Below are positions 1 through 9,882 of a stretch of 31,799 nucleotides of DNA, piece after piece (position 1 is the first letter of the stretch; each line of letters opens with the position of its first letter). A program made the position numbers and the translations under genes. The DNA comes from Conoideocrella luteorostrata (lineage: Eukaryota; Ascomycota; Sordariomycetes; Hypocreales; Clavicipitaceae), in NCBI GenBank assembly GCA_032433595.1, contig JASWJB010000414.1, forward strand, positions 1 through 31,799. Reading direction: 5' to 3'. The notes under the pieces were generated by a model. The model was given only the letters and a program-made list of their open reading frames with translations, searched no databases and had not been told where the DNA came from.

Positions 1-5
1 TTACG

Positions 6-25
6 CCCCCCCCCCCCCCCCCCCC
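6..25. repeat. 20-nt poly-C run
   Basis: An uninterrupted run of 20 C lies at the left edge of the window. Runs of this length are prone to length error in sequencing and assembly, so the exact count should not be trusted. Confidence 0.9.
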
Positions 26-54
26 ATCTTATTCAGTCCAACTTCCCTCTTTCC

Positions 55-270
55 TCACCACGCCCGCGTCAGCTTGCCGTCGCCCTTCGTCGCGCCTTCA
101 ATGACTTTCTCGGCGTCGCACAGCACGCCGTCATGCGCCATTTTCGCCTCGCCGCATCGGCGATGATGGCTCCCTCATCCAGGCCGCACAGCGTCCCCAA
201 AGCTTCAGTGACGCATTTCCACCGCGCAGTATAGGGAGCCTTCGGGTGCTTACTGTACGAAGTTGAAGGA
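55..270 (-). pseudogene. 3' end of an unrecognised gene, apparent frameshift
   Basis: The minus strand reads as two coherent protein-like blocks in different frames. The first (about 270 to 150) contains HPKAPYTARWKCVTEALG and GLDEGAIIADAA. The second (about 150 to 55) contains MAHDGVLCDAEKVIEGATKG and ends KLTRAW before a TGA. They join smoothly if one or two bases are out of register near position 150. Possible splice acceptors lie just upstream (CTAG near 274, CAG near 255), so this may be the last exon of a gene whose other exons I cannot place. I do not recognise the family. It may be a genuinely frameshifted relic, or the register break may be an assembly error; GC-rich DNA can also look coding in more than one frame. 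Confidence 0.35.
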
Positions 271-1057
271 TCTAGATGTCATTGTTTATCAGGCTGGGGC
301 TTGATGCTATCCATGCAACGATGTTTCGCACTCAACCGAAGTGGATTGGAGCGGTCAAAAGGACACAACTTGTACGTGTGACCGGACTTCATATGCTATT
401 CAATTATCATCAAGCAGTAGGGTCTCAGATTCCCGGTACGATGCTCTTCCACGCTTCGTCTTCCCTGTTGCGCGAAAGGGATAGTCTGTGCTGTTTGCAG
501 CAGACTCAATTTAACAAGAAAAGCAGCATAATAGCTGTCACAAGCGCGTTCGACGACTTGACCGCTTGTCTTGGGACCCCAACATCATGCAAGGGAGGGC
601 ATAGCGATCCATCACGGCGACGGCTAAGCGGCGGTAAATCAGAGACTTCGCAACACGACCACTCATGGAATGATATGTGTAGATGAATGTTGGCACAAAA
701 TGGGGGTACTAAAGCGTAAAGAGAGTCTATTGGTGAGTTCAGCTTGCATCCGCATGTACAGCAACGGAGATGGCGAGAATGCCTCGAGAGTCGATGTCGG
801 TAAGCCAGCATCACAGTCCGACTTGTCGATAAAGGCAGATCGCATCAGTCCAGATGATATTTGCCTGCAAACCCCTCGCGTAGGCTTATTGTGCTCCACT
901 GTCACAGGCCTTTGCCCGCATTCATATTGAAGTAGGAGACGAAACCAGTACACACCGTCTCTCTGTTGCATGACCATCTGCACAGTGTGACAATCGCTAT
1001 ATTGCTAATCCTAACCTCCCTTTATTACTTCCATTATGTGTTTTAAAGTATCAATCC
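271..1057. other. intergenic, no supported gene
   Basis: Short open frames occur on both strands (for example 276-686 plus and 663-983 minus). They overlap one another and show no recognisable domain, start context or splice logic. I see no repeat or RNA gene. The right end is the 3' flank of the NACHT-ankyrin gene. Confidence 0.5.
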
Positions 1058-4000
1058 TTACGGCTGAAGTACAACAGTCACGCCCTGCCGCAACATCTTG
1101 ACTACTGCGTCATTGCCCTGCTTCATTGCATAATCTACTGGCTTCTGGCCATTTTCATCCAATGCATTGATGTCGGCGCCATGGGCAAGGAGGAGTTTTA
1201 TCGCAGCCTTCTCACAATCCTCAGCAATGAGGGACAGCGCTGTTCGGCCGTCTGGAGGACTGGCGTCCACTTCGGCGCCATTTTCCAGGGCCCACTTCAT
1301 CATAGATACGCCAGCCCTCTCTTCTGCCGCCCACCAAAGCGGCGTGCGACCCCTAACGACCTCTTCGGTGAACTTGAGCTCGGAAAACGCATCTCGCGGG
1401 TGGCCAACCCACAGCACCGGCGCCCAGAAACGACAATACCGTCCAATGGACTTGGAATTGATATCAACCCTGCCAGTTCGCATCAACAGCTCCGCCACAG
1501 CTTTGTGGCCGCGTCCAACCGCGAACGATATCGGCGTCCGACCGGGATATAGTGCACCTGTCGCCTTGGCATCTGGGTCGACCTTGCCAGTGCCTAGCAA
1601 GCGCCGCACAACCTCTTCATGTCCCTTCTCGGAGGCGAACGATAGGGCTGTCCGGCCCGCGTTGTAAATGCCAACGGCCTTCAAGTCGACATCGACACCG
1701 CTTGTGCCCAGCAGTCTCTCTACCACGGGGACATGACCATTCTCGGAAGCGAGTGATAGGGCCGTCCTCGAGAACTGGTCTATCGAGTTCACCGGGACCC
1801 TGGCCGTCTCAAGCAGCCGCCTCACGATTCCATCGTAACCTCCCTCAGCGGCCCATAACAGCGGAGTCCGACCATTATCAGGCCCGCCAATAGGACACAA
1901 TGACCAATAATGCAACACATCTACAATGCCAACAAACCGTAAGCTACTGAAGAACGCCTCTTGCAAAGGCGGCGGTGAGGTATGGGAATGCAGGAAGATC
2001 TTACCTGGCCAGCCGTCCTTGGTCGCCGAATTGGGGTCCACGTCCCGTACCGAAAGGAGCAGCTCTGCCACTCTTTCGTGGCCGTTTCTTGCAGCCCAAG
2101 CCAAGGGTGTCAGTCCTTCCAGGTCCTTCGTGTCGGCATTGGCACTCGGAAAACTGATCAAGACCCCCACAGTACCTGCATGCCCTCCCTGCGCAGCCAA
2201 CGCCAACGGGGTCTGTCCATCTTTGTCCTTGTCGTTTACATGAACCCCTCCTGCCCTGAGCAATATGTCCGTGGTGCTCTCGTGCCCTGATAAAGCTGCG
2301 AAATGGAGTGGTTTGCGGCTTTTCCTATCATTCGCCGCCGCACTGGCTTGCTGCTCGAGAAGAACTTTGACAACATCGTCGTGCCCGGCCTCCGCAGCGT
2401 AGTGAAGTGGCGTGCGGCTATGACCATCCTCGATGTTGACGTCCACTATGGCACTGAGAAGCCGGACGACACAGTCCAAACCGAAGTACGCTGCGAGGTG
2501 GAGTCCTGTTATATGCATAGGACAACTTTCGACAAAACCTGAGCTGTGATGTGGCAGCTCGCGCACGAATAATGCCTGACTGGAAGCATCGACCACAGGA
2601 CTAGACTTGAAGAAGGCCATGATGAGTGAGGTGTGCCGCTCACAGTCCCTGCGAGCGTGAGTTCCCCAGTTGTGTGCCGCGTATGTGAAAAACGGCGCTT
2701 CTCGGTTCCGTTTTCTAAGCTCATCGTCCGTCTTGCACGGCCCTCTCTGGAATGGGCGGAAGGAGAGATAAGTGAGGCAGGCTCTTGTGATGTCAGCCTC
2801 GGCGGCTGGAAACCATCGCGACCGTGTGCGGTACAGATATGACTCTGCCGTGTGGTGCATGGTGCGGATGATTTTGCTCTCCTCGTCCACTGTGACGAGT
2901 CCGCAGCAGGCTTCTATCATGTCCTCAACGTCTGTGACATTGGTCTCGTCAAACTCGAGCGCGCCGTCCTCCACGGCTAGGGCGTGCTGGAGCTCTACTA
3001 TTGTCAGCGGTCTCCTGGCGCAGACAATCCAGGAGAGGATGTCCTTGGCCAGTGTCGCCACGTCGACGCCTTGCGCTTCGATTCGCTTCATGACGTCTTC
3101 GTACATGAGATCATGTACGTCAGACCCCGTACGAAGCTCTGATAGAGCTCTTCGTAGAACTTTGGCGGACCTCTTCCGGGCCAGAGACTCTAGGTGAAGC
3201 CGCGCCAGAAGGAATCTACGTAACGCCTGTCAGCGTCGAGAATGCTGGGATGGTGAGGGGGGTTGTGATTAAAATACATACATGCCCTCGGCAGCCTTGA
3301 CAATTTCATCTTTGATCTGCTCCTGCAAGCTCTGACTGCGGGCGACGAAAGCTGGAAGGTGTACCATCTGGCTGTCCAGGTAGTTCCGGACGTCATGGTC
3401 CTTGGCTCGGATCTCCAACGAGAGTTGGCCAAGTCTGTCTGTAATTTCCTGGATCGGCCTCGATGTGCACAAAATATTTGCCGAACAGTCGGCCCGGAGC
3501 TTGAAGAGCTCCTCCAACAACCTTGCCCTGCGTCCGCCTGCCGGACACTCATCGAGCGCATCGACAACTATGAAGATCTTCGCATATAAAGTGGCCACGA
3601 GGCGGACGTGTTGAGAGATTTCGTTGAAATGCGGTCGGGACCCATGGCGCTTGTGGCTCTTGTACAGGGACTGCACGCCTTCTGGAACAGACGGCCTGCC
3701 GCAAACAAGCTGCCGCAGCAGGCTCTCGAAGATGTGCTCCACCTTTTGACTGTCCCGTTGTCTATAATTGAAATATATATAGACGATCGCAACGCTCGGG
3801 TCGTCGCGATATTGGGTGGCGAGCTCGTCGACGACGAGAGAGGTAAGCGTTGTCTTTCCGGCGCCGGCGAGGCCCCAACAGAGCAGTGTGAGACCCTCTC
3901 CCGAAACCCACGCCACGAACTCGGCCGAGTCGAGTAGCCACCGACCCGTCCCCGTTTGCCTGCGGCTGGCAAAGTCGTTTTGCAGCAGCGCGTAGTCCGT

Positions 4001-4655
4001 TGAGCTGAGCCAGTCGAGAATGGCGAGCTGTTCTTGGCTGTCTTGCTGCCGATTTAGGCGATCTACGCCTTGCTTCACAGCTAAGGCTGCCGCGCTGTCG
4101 AGCGAGTGATTAGACTGCAACAATTGCCAAGGATCATCCCACGTAGGTACGACCGGTGAGGAGGGTGTTCACGTATGGTTTTACCTACCCGGAGGTCTGC
4201 TCAAAGAATGCATTTAGCATTGTCACGTTAAGTGTAATGCGACTCCGAAGCTCGCAGACATCGGCTGGCTCCCACCTGAATCGCTTCCAAACTCTCTTGA
4301 GTATTTGGTGTGGGCTACCCAGCTTCGGCGCCAAGACGCTGTATTTGTCGCGGATCACTTCGACATCTCGGAGGACATCACGACAAGTGCAGATCACCTG
4401 TTGCAAAGTCACCCGCTGCTGTGTATTGAGTTCGGATTCGGGAAGGACGGCATCGATGTCTTGAAGAATGAAGGAAAGCGACCTGATTCTATCCCAGGTC
4501 TGTCAGCAAGAACTGGAGAGACTAGCGAAGCATTAGCACACGTACTCCTCAGAGACATTCTTAAACTGGCTTGGAGCTGCAGCGTATTCCTTCCGTAGGC
4601 CGTGGGCAACCTGAGATATAGCGATGAAATCACCGATACTGAACCCGAAGCTCAT
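1058..4655 (-). CDS. NACHT-ankyrin STAND protein (fungal NLR-like)
   Basis: Predicted cytosolic signal-transducing NTPase of the fungal NLR type; such proteins are linked to heterokaryon incompatibility and non-self recognition, but this gene's ligand and output are unknown. Inferred exons are 4655-4546, 4488-4189, 4094-3282, 3215-2005 and 1920-1058. Intron phases agree, and the product is about 1098 aa (1126 aa if the last, in-frame intron is kept). The ATG at 4655 opens MSFGFSIGDFIAISQVAHGL, typical of the fungal N-terminal STAND domain (residues 1 to about 135). The NACHT domain has Walker A GLAGAGKT at 211-218 and Walker B IFIVVDALDEC at 310-320. The region after the intron at 3216-3281 reads EGIFLLARLHLESL, usual for the family. 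About nine ankyrin repeats fill the C-terminal half. The intron at 4095-4188 is the least certain: its acceptor was chosen to keep phase and has a CTAATC branch point 18 nt upstream. No stop or frameshift is visible. Confidence 0.85.
1921..2004 (-). other. possible in-frame 84-nt intron in the ankyrin region
   Basis: A GTAAGA donor (2004 downward) and a GTAG acceptor (ending 1921) bound 84 nt, exactly 28 codons, with phase 1 at both ends and no stop inside. The encoded stretch (SHTSPPPLQEAFFSS and neighbours) is unlike an ankyrin repeat. Removal shortens an atypically long insertion between two repeats. Retention and splicing would both keep the protein in frame. Confidence 0.55.
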
Positions 4656-5121
4656 CTCGGGCGCTGTCTAATAGCTTGAGCTTTCCAGTGGGCGGGTATC
4701 GTACAAGCGTGCAAAGGTGATCAGTCCATAGACATGAAGGCGCTAGCTTTTGGGAATTGCGTGTGACACTTGAGTGCATTTTAAGCAGTCTGTGGTTACC
4801 TCCACAATAGAGGGGTACCTATTATGCCTCATCAGCTCCGGTAGAAATCACCGCTGTCTCTCCAGCAGGCTTTGGCGCTGGCGCCAGCAACCAGCAAATG
4901 CAGTTTCATTTATCGCCAGCGACGCGAGACGCGCCCTTCCACTAGCTACGTAATTTAAGCGCTTGTTGATTGGCCTAGCTGTATCTGTCTCGAGAGCACC
5001 GTTGAAATGATCCAGTCTGGACCGCTTTCTGAGCCAAGCGCTTAATGGCTGCCTGGCGAATCATGCTTAACCAGCGGGTCTAGCGGATGCAGGGGTCCCC
5101 TGGTGGTTTTGATTTCGCCTG
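4656..5121. other. upstream region of the NACHT-ankyrin gene
   Basis: No gene is supported. The stretch includes a GC-rich near-palindrome around 4872-4890 (TGGCGCTGGCGCCAGC) and a CCAAT-type motif on the minus strand near 4970. No clear TATA box was identified. Confidence 0.4.
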
Positions 5122-5250
5122 TCAGTCCAGGGTTGCGGCCAGCCCTTCGTCTAACTTGTCTCCATCCAACATCTCCATGGCAGCAATCTGCTCTACCTCC
5201 GTCGGGCAGGCCCACCCGGCACTGTAATCCTTGTGGCTTCGATACTTGTG
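5122..5250 (-). pseudogene. relic of a nucleoside-phosphorylase-like NLR N-terminus
   Basis: The translated minus strand contains RSHKDYSAGWACPTEVEQIA followed by AMEMLDGDKLDEGL and a stop at 5122. This resembles the start of fungal NACHT/ankyrin proteins that carry an N-terminal PNP_UDP (nucleoside phosphorylase-like) domain, usually of the form DYTVGWICALPxE...AMLDE. Only about 35 codons are recognisable; the following DNA shows no continuation such as the expected YTLGxIGxHNVV block. I therefore read it as a truncated remnant. The match is from memory of the family pattern and is short, so confidence is limited. It lies on the same strand as, and just upstream of, the intact NACHT-ankyrin gene. 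Confidence 0.4.
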
Positions 5251-5494
5251 TGCGTCCCCGAAAGCAAACCGAAAATCTCTAGGGCATGCCGACGACCGAT
5301 GATGCCCAGAATAGCTTGTGTCCAAACAGTTCGCGTGCTTCAATGAGGTTCCAACCGCTGCACAAAGCCATGTCATGTACAACCAATATATTTGTTCTTG
5401 TCCCATCGACGTTTTTTGCGTAGCCATGACCAAAAAAGGATTTCGGCTGACCTAGGTCGACCTGCAGACTCCTGACTCAGTACTGGCAAGGTCA

Positions 5495-5876
5495 CTATTC
5501 CCTCAATATTCTCCAAAGTTCTTGCACTGCAGCGTCTGAAAATGATTCAACAACCTGAGTCGCCTTATCTCCGAAGGTGATATTTGCTGCTTTGAAAATC
5601 TCCCCTGCTGTTGAAACAAGGAATTGCTGACATTCATTGCCAAGGGAGACGTCTTTCACAATATGGGATGGCACAACGTATGGCTCGTCGGCGTCATTGA
5701 CCAACTGAATGAGCCTGTGGCTTAGCTCATTACTGCAGTGTTGCAGGGTCGTCAAGGTCAAAATGAGAGTCTGGAGTTGGCTTTCGATGTTCCCGGGGGG
5801 GCAGCCCGGGGTTTTGCATAGTGACTCGAAGCATATCCTCGTCCTGGTATGGTGACCGAGTGCTTTTGATCCCCAT
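5495..5876 (-). pseudogene. small gene with C-terminal HET-s-like amyloid pseudo-repeats, reading frame interrupted
   Basis: From position 5803 down to the TAA at 5495 there is one open frame of about 100 codons without an ATG start. It comprises a helical segment (LQTLILTLTTLQHCSNELSH), a conserved-looking DADEPYVVPSHIVKDV linker, and two pseudo-repeats 23 residues apart: VSLGNECQQFLVSTAGEIFK (5650-5585) and ITFGDKATQVVESFSDAAVQ (5581-5516). They align as hydrophobic-S/T-hydrophobic-G-N/D-x-x-x-Q-h-h-x-S. That layout resembles the tandem motifs of HET-s-type amyloid signalling domains at C-termini of fungal cell-death effectors. A well-placed ATG at 5876 (context ACCATGG) is in another frame. 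The two frames meet at seven G (5795-5801), and one base fewer would join them. Alternatively an upstream exon splices to the CAG acceptor at about 5846. No HeLo-type effector domain was found upstream. The amyloid function is inference. Confidence 0.5.
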
Positions 5877-6080
5877 GGTTCCTTCTGGGCCTTCTACAGG
5901 GTGAAGGCAGAGACCATATTTTTATACGCATAGGTGGTTAACGCATCTCAACCCAATTACCACATTATATGCGCTGACTTGACTGGTGATTTCGAAGTCT
6001 ATGTGGAGTGAGTGATGGAAGCTTTTTCAGATCGTGACGTGAGGATGATGGCTGCCACCATTTCGTACATGTCAAGAATA

Positions 6081-6312
6081 TGTTAAGATTAGAGTGGCAC
6101 CTTCGGAAATGACTGATGCCACGTATTAGCTAGATTCGTACGATAGTGGAAGGTGGCACGATGCCAAGGAATGTAGGCCTAAGGCCACTTAATTCCAGGG
6201 AATTTCCCGGTTGCTGAAGGTCTATAAGAAGAGGTCTAATTCCTCGTCAATTAGATAGAATACAAGGACAATTCCACTGTTTAGATCTTCCATAGCTGCT
6301 CACTTCGTGACA
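6081..6312 (+). mobile_element. LTR-like fragment, copy A
   Basis: Begins TGTTAAG and ends GTGACA, giving the TG...CA ends of an LTR (232 bp), with a TATAAGAAGAGG promoter-like element at about 6222. The last 94 bp (6219-6312) match, in reverse orientation, the sequence at 18223-18321, including the TATAAGAAGAGGTCTAATTC and CCATAGCTGCTCAC blocks. No target-site duplication is visible and no gag/pol coding follows. It is best read as a decayed LTR or LTR fragment, probably Copia-like from its small size. Confidence 0.5.
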
Positions 6313-6599
6313 GTCCATAAATGTTTTGGCGCTTACATTTGTTTCATCAGAGCCACCATCGTGTTTCGCTATCACATACCAAATCAACCTTTTGATGAAG
6401 CAACAGATGAACCGAATCCATAATGAATGTTCAAGACCGCAATACAATGCTGCTGAAGAATGCATTTCTGTTCAGATAGATTTTCTACCAATAGAGTTCG
6501 ACCAGTCCACGCCCGACAGTCTTGCAATTGGTTCATCTACGACCGCGGCTGGGCAGAATGGCCATGCTTGCTGATCCACCCCGAGCAGTAGAGAACGCG

Positions 6600-7676
6600 C
6601 CTTGCAATCAGCCCGATGATCAAGACCGCTCAGCACGGAACTGAAGTCACGCTACTTAAAACATTATGGCTGGGAGTACTGCGCAATTGACTTCCCGTTT
6701 ACAGATGACGACGAATCTCTTGGATTAAGCAGACTGCGCGGAGAGTCAGGAGGATGGTGGAAGCGCTACTCGCTATACTGCGCCATTGCGGTTGGGCAAG
6801 TCAATGTATAAGACCCCAACCACCTCCATCGATGGATTATTGACCTGCATACCTTTTAGATGAGATTGATGCAAGTCGAGACTTGTACTAAGCAAATGAG
6901 GCTTCGAGTTTGCGTTTCTGATATCGATTACGGCTTCGAAGTGTCGCAGCTTGACAAAGCAATGAAATTGAGATCCGTGCAAATGAGCCATGCGATTGTG
7001 GAATCGACATCAATGACAAGCCAGACGAGTACTGCGACAAGATGGCTTACCACAAGCTGGATGGTTTACATTGCCCAGCTGAGAAAACGCGGGTACTGAG
7101 GCGACAGCAACTAGATTATAAATGGTTGCCAGAAATGTTCAAATACTATTAGCAAAACGGCGTCGACAAAGAGGCAATTGAGTACTTGAGAGGAGTCAAT
7201 TTTTTTCATTCTTACGAGTGAGAATTGTATTTCCTTTTCCCCTCTGGATGCTGTCGCGACGACTGTACAAAGATCTACGATTCATCATGTACAACGACGC
7301 AACTTCTCCGTATGGAAAGACGATACAAGGTTTCTTGCTGGTAGAGGGGTGGCATGTCAGGTATCTGCTGACTCTGATCGGCGTTAGCCTCGCCAGCAGT
7401 GAATGGGATGAGAACACTGGGTATAATGCCCCTTAGTGCCGAGTGTATCACCGGCTAGATCAAGTTTTAGATGCCATCGGGGAAAACGGGGGGTGGAGGG
7501 ATTTCTCTGCTGAGAACCGGGTACCACAGCTCGCTGAACCAATATCGGATGCTTTATCGCAAGAGTACTTTAGGACGCAACACACCGCCATAACGCTCGC
7601 TTCTCTCCGACTTCAAAAGATTGACACTCTGATGGATGAGGATGATATGCTGTGTCGTGGAAGTACAGGTAAATGA
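6600..7676 (+). pseudogene. decayed coding-like region, family unknown
   Basis: Three plus-strand stretches look protein-coding but lie in different frames with stops between them: about 6628-6808 (containing LKHYGWEYCAIDFPFTDDDE), about 6960-7195 (CDCGIDINDKPDEYCDKMAY, then QQLDYKWLPEMFKYY, a TAG, and NGVDKEAIEYLRGVN), and 7443-7676 (RLDQVLDAIGENGGWRDFSA through RLQKIDTLMDEDDMLC). The shared strand, acidic low-bias composition and continuation straight through single stops suggest one decayed gene, or a gene with introns I failed to resolve. I recognise no domain. The second stretch has a TAG where a sense codon would continue the frame, consistent with a C-to-T or G-to-A change. Confidence 0.35.
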
Positions 7677-8300
7677 CCTACTCCTCCAGCAACATTTGGT
7701 ACATGTCACAAATGCCACTGTATGATGTCGAAAATAACGATAAAATTGGCCCAAGTGTCCCTTGTCTCTGATGTCACAGGAAATAAAAGTGGTTACAATC
7801 ACTCCGCAAGAGAGCCAGCTCTTTTTTCATGTGACATGTGATGCTTAGCTTCTTCTTTTAGACCAGATACTCTTTGTAGATTACGTTCTTCTATTTGCAG
7901 GGACTCGTACAGGTGAATGTTTCGAACTTCATCGGCCCTGTCGGTGAGACACGCTAGCTGATGTTTCCATGTTAGCCAGCACTCCGCAGATGTACGTTCA
8001 ACACAAGCGCATACAGACGCGCAGATTGACTCCTTGTACATGGGTATTCTAATTGGTAGATACGCTGACTGGCTGAGAAAATTATATAATATCTACGCAA
8101 TGGCAAGGTCCCTCGAATCACAATAAGCGAAAGAATGCATAACAACAGCTCATTATTGCAGGACCACTCAGCAGCCGTGGCGGCAGCTCAGAATCCATGG
8201 CGTAAATGGATATCGACATTATCTTTCCGTCTCTTAGAGCCCGACCCTCCTTTCCGGGCTTGCAGGTAAAGTCGGCCACCTACTTGTGGTTCAAGTATTA
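7677..8300. other. intergenic, no supported gene
   Basis: A minus-strand open frame at 7799-8041 (80 codons) has no recognisable domain and no ATG support. Otherwise the stretch is AT-rich flanking DNA between the decayed region and the ankyrin array. The right end is the 3' flank of the ankyrin pseudogene. Confidence 0.4.
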
Positions 8301-9375
8301 TCACCAATTTGACCCTTCTGATTCATCAAGGGGATGTGCACCCTTCGACAACAGAAGCTCTGCAGCAGACTCATGCCCACGGTTCACTGCAAAGTCCAAC
8401 GGTGTAGTGCGCTCGTAGGGAAAACTGGTGCGACGCGGTTTCTTGATCCTAGCCCAATAGTCTTCCAAGGGTTCGTGGTAGCAAGCCTTGGACTCAATGT
8501 CGGCGCCTTGGCCAAGGAGAAGCTCTATGATAGATATATGCCCGTTGTATGATGCGAGGTGTAGCGGGGTATTGTAACATCTATCCGCAGACTCAATATT
8601 GGCGCCTTTACTAAGGAGAAGCTTCGTAATAGATATGTGCCCGTTGTATGATGCGAAGTGTAGCGGGGTCCATCCATGGATATCTCTATGCTCAATATCG
8701 ACGCCATTACTAAGGTGAAGCTCTACAATAGACAAATTTCCGTTCTCTGATGCGAGATGTAACGGTGTCTTGCCATCGCAAGTCTGAGACCCAATATCGG
8801 CGCGTTTGCTAGGGAGTAGCTCTGCCTTAGACGTATGGCCGTACTCTGGTACGAGGTGTAACGGTTTCTCGTCATCGCTATCGGCGCCTTTGCTAGGGAG
8901 TAGCTCTGCCTTAGACGTATGGCCGTACTCTGGTACGAGGTGTAACGGTTTCTCGTCATCGCTATCGGCGCCTTTTCTGAGGAGAAGCTCTGTAATAGAC
9001 TTATGCTCATTCTTTGCTGCGAGGCGTGGAGGCATGTCTCTGTCAGTTCTAGACTCAGAATCAGCGCCTTTGCTGATAATAAGCTCTGCAGTAGACGTGT
9101 GGCCGTTCTTTGAGGCGAGTTGCAGCGGCGTCGCTTCCGAGTAATTCGCAGGGTCAATATCAGCGCCTTTGCTAATAAGAGGCTCTGCGGTAGACGTATG
9201 GCTATCCATTAAGGCTAGGGGTGGCGGGGTCTCTTAGATGTAATTCGTACACTCAATATCGGCGCCTTTGCTGATAAGAAGCTCTGCAGTAGACGTATGG
9301 CCGTGGTCTGAGGCGAGGTGCAGCGGCGTCTCTCCCAAGTTCTTCTTAAACTTAATATCAGCGCCTTTTGTGATG
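8301..9375 (-). pseudogene. ankyrin-repeat gene, 5' truncated with internal stop
   Basis: An open frame from ATG 9209 to TGA 8301 encodes 302 aa made almost entirely of 28-33 aa ankyrin repeats (for example TPLHLASYNGHISITKLLLS and AELLISKGADSE), ending GAHPLDESEGSNW. The same frame continues upstream past a TAA at 9234-9236 through another repeat (ETPLHLASDHGHTSTAELLI) to about 9345. There the start of one repeat is fused directly to the end of another (LHLA joined to KGADI), an apparent deletion. No N-terminal domain, upstream exon or promoter is visible. The ATG at 9209 could still initiate a short ankyrin-only protein, so loss of function is likely but not certain. Many ankyrin positions are degenerate (LHLVPEYGHTSKAELLPSK). 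It is probably the tail of a former NLR-type gene. Confidence 0.7.
8805..8972 (-). repeat. perfect 84-bp tandem duplication inside the ankyrin array
   Basis: Positions 8805-8888 and 8889-8972 are identical over all 84 bp (28 codons, one near-complete ankyrin repeat). Neighbouring repeats in the array differ at many sites, so this duplication is recent and probably arose by unequal exchange. Confidence 0.95.
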
Positions 9376-9882
9376 CAAGGTGGAGCGGGGTCAAGCTAAA
9401 CCGAGTAGGTCTACGGAGTACGGAGTATTCGGAGCTGTAACGGAATGACAGGAATAATCCGTCCCCATAATTTTATGCGGCTACATCCTAAACGTCTGTT
9501 AAGTGGGGTACGGTGGAAAGCCTTGTGGAGATTTGGTTTTAGGGTTGGAAGAGTAAACTTCGGGCTGCGGATCCATTCTAAGCCCCCCTTTTCTCTAGAA
9601 GCAGAGGGGATGCTCCCTATGTACGGAGCAGCAGCATCATCAATTCAATTATCTATGCCTACCCGTAGTATCCAATCAGACCCCTTGAATGCAAGCCCTG
9701 TGCAAGACAAACGACAGCGGGGTGTCCTGCTGGTTTCTCAGAGTTGGACGTCGCCTAGCCTGTCCCTGCACCGCTCACGTGGCTGCTTAGTCATATGGCT
9801 CTGCTTGACCGAAAGGTAACTAACGACCGGGCGCAACCACATCCTAAAACACGTCGTACCTGTCAATTTTGTTCTAGCACAC
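9376..9882. other. upstream region of the phosphoesterase gene
   Basis: No gene is supported; a plus-strand open frame at 9445-9819 lacks any recognisable feature. A short tandem of ACGGAGTA (about 9413-9428) is present, a simple repeat often seen between ascomycete genes. No obvious TATA box. Confidence 0.45.

Noticed and set aside
276..686. Plus-strand open frame of 136 codons
   Set aside because: Overlapped by open frames on the other strand, no domain, no signal peptide, no splice logic, low-complexity composition.
1167..2290. Several plus-strand frames opposite the NACHT-ankyrin gene
   Set aside because: Antisense shadows of the ankyrin repeats; their periodic Ser/Arg/Pro composition is explained by the repeat-coding strand.
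9445..9819. 124-codon frame before the phosphoesterase
   Set aside because: No similarity, Arg/Ser-rich, and it sits where the promoter should be.
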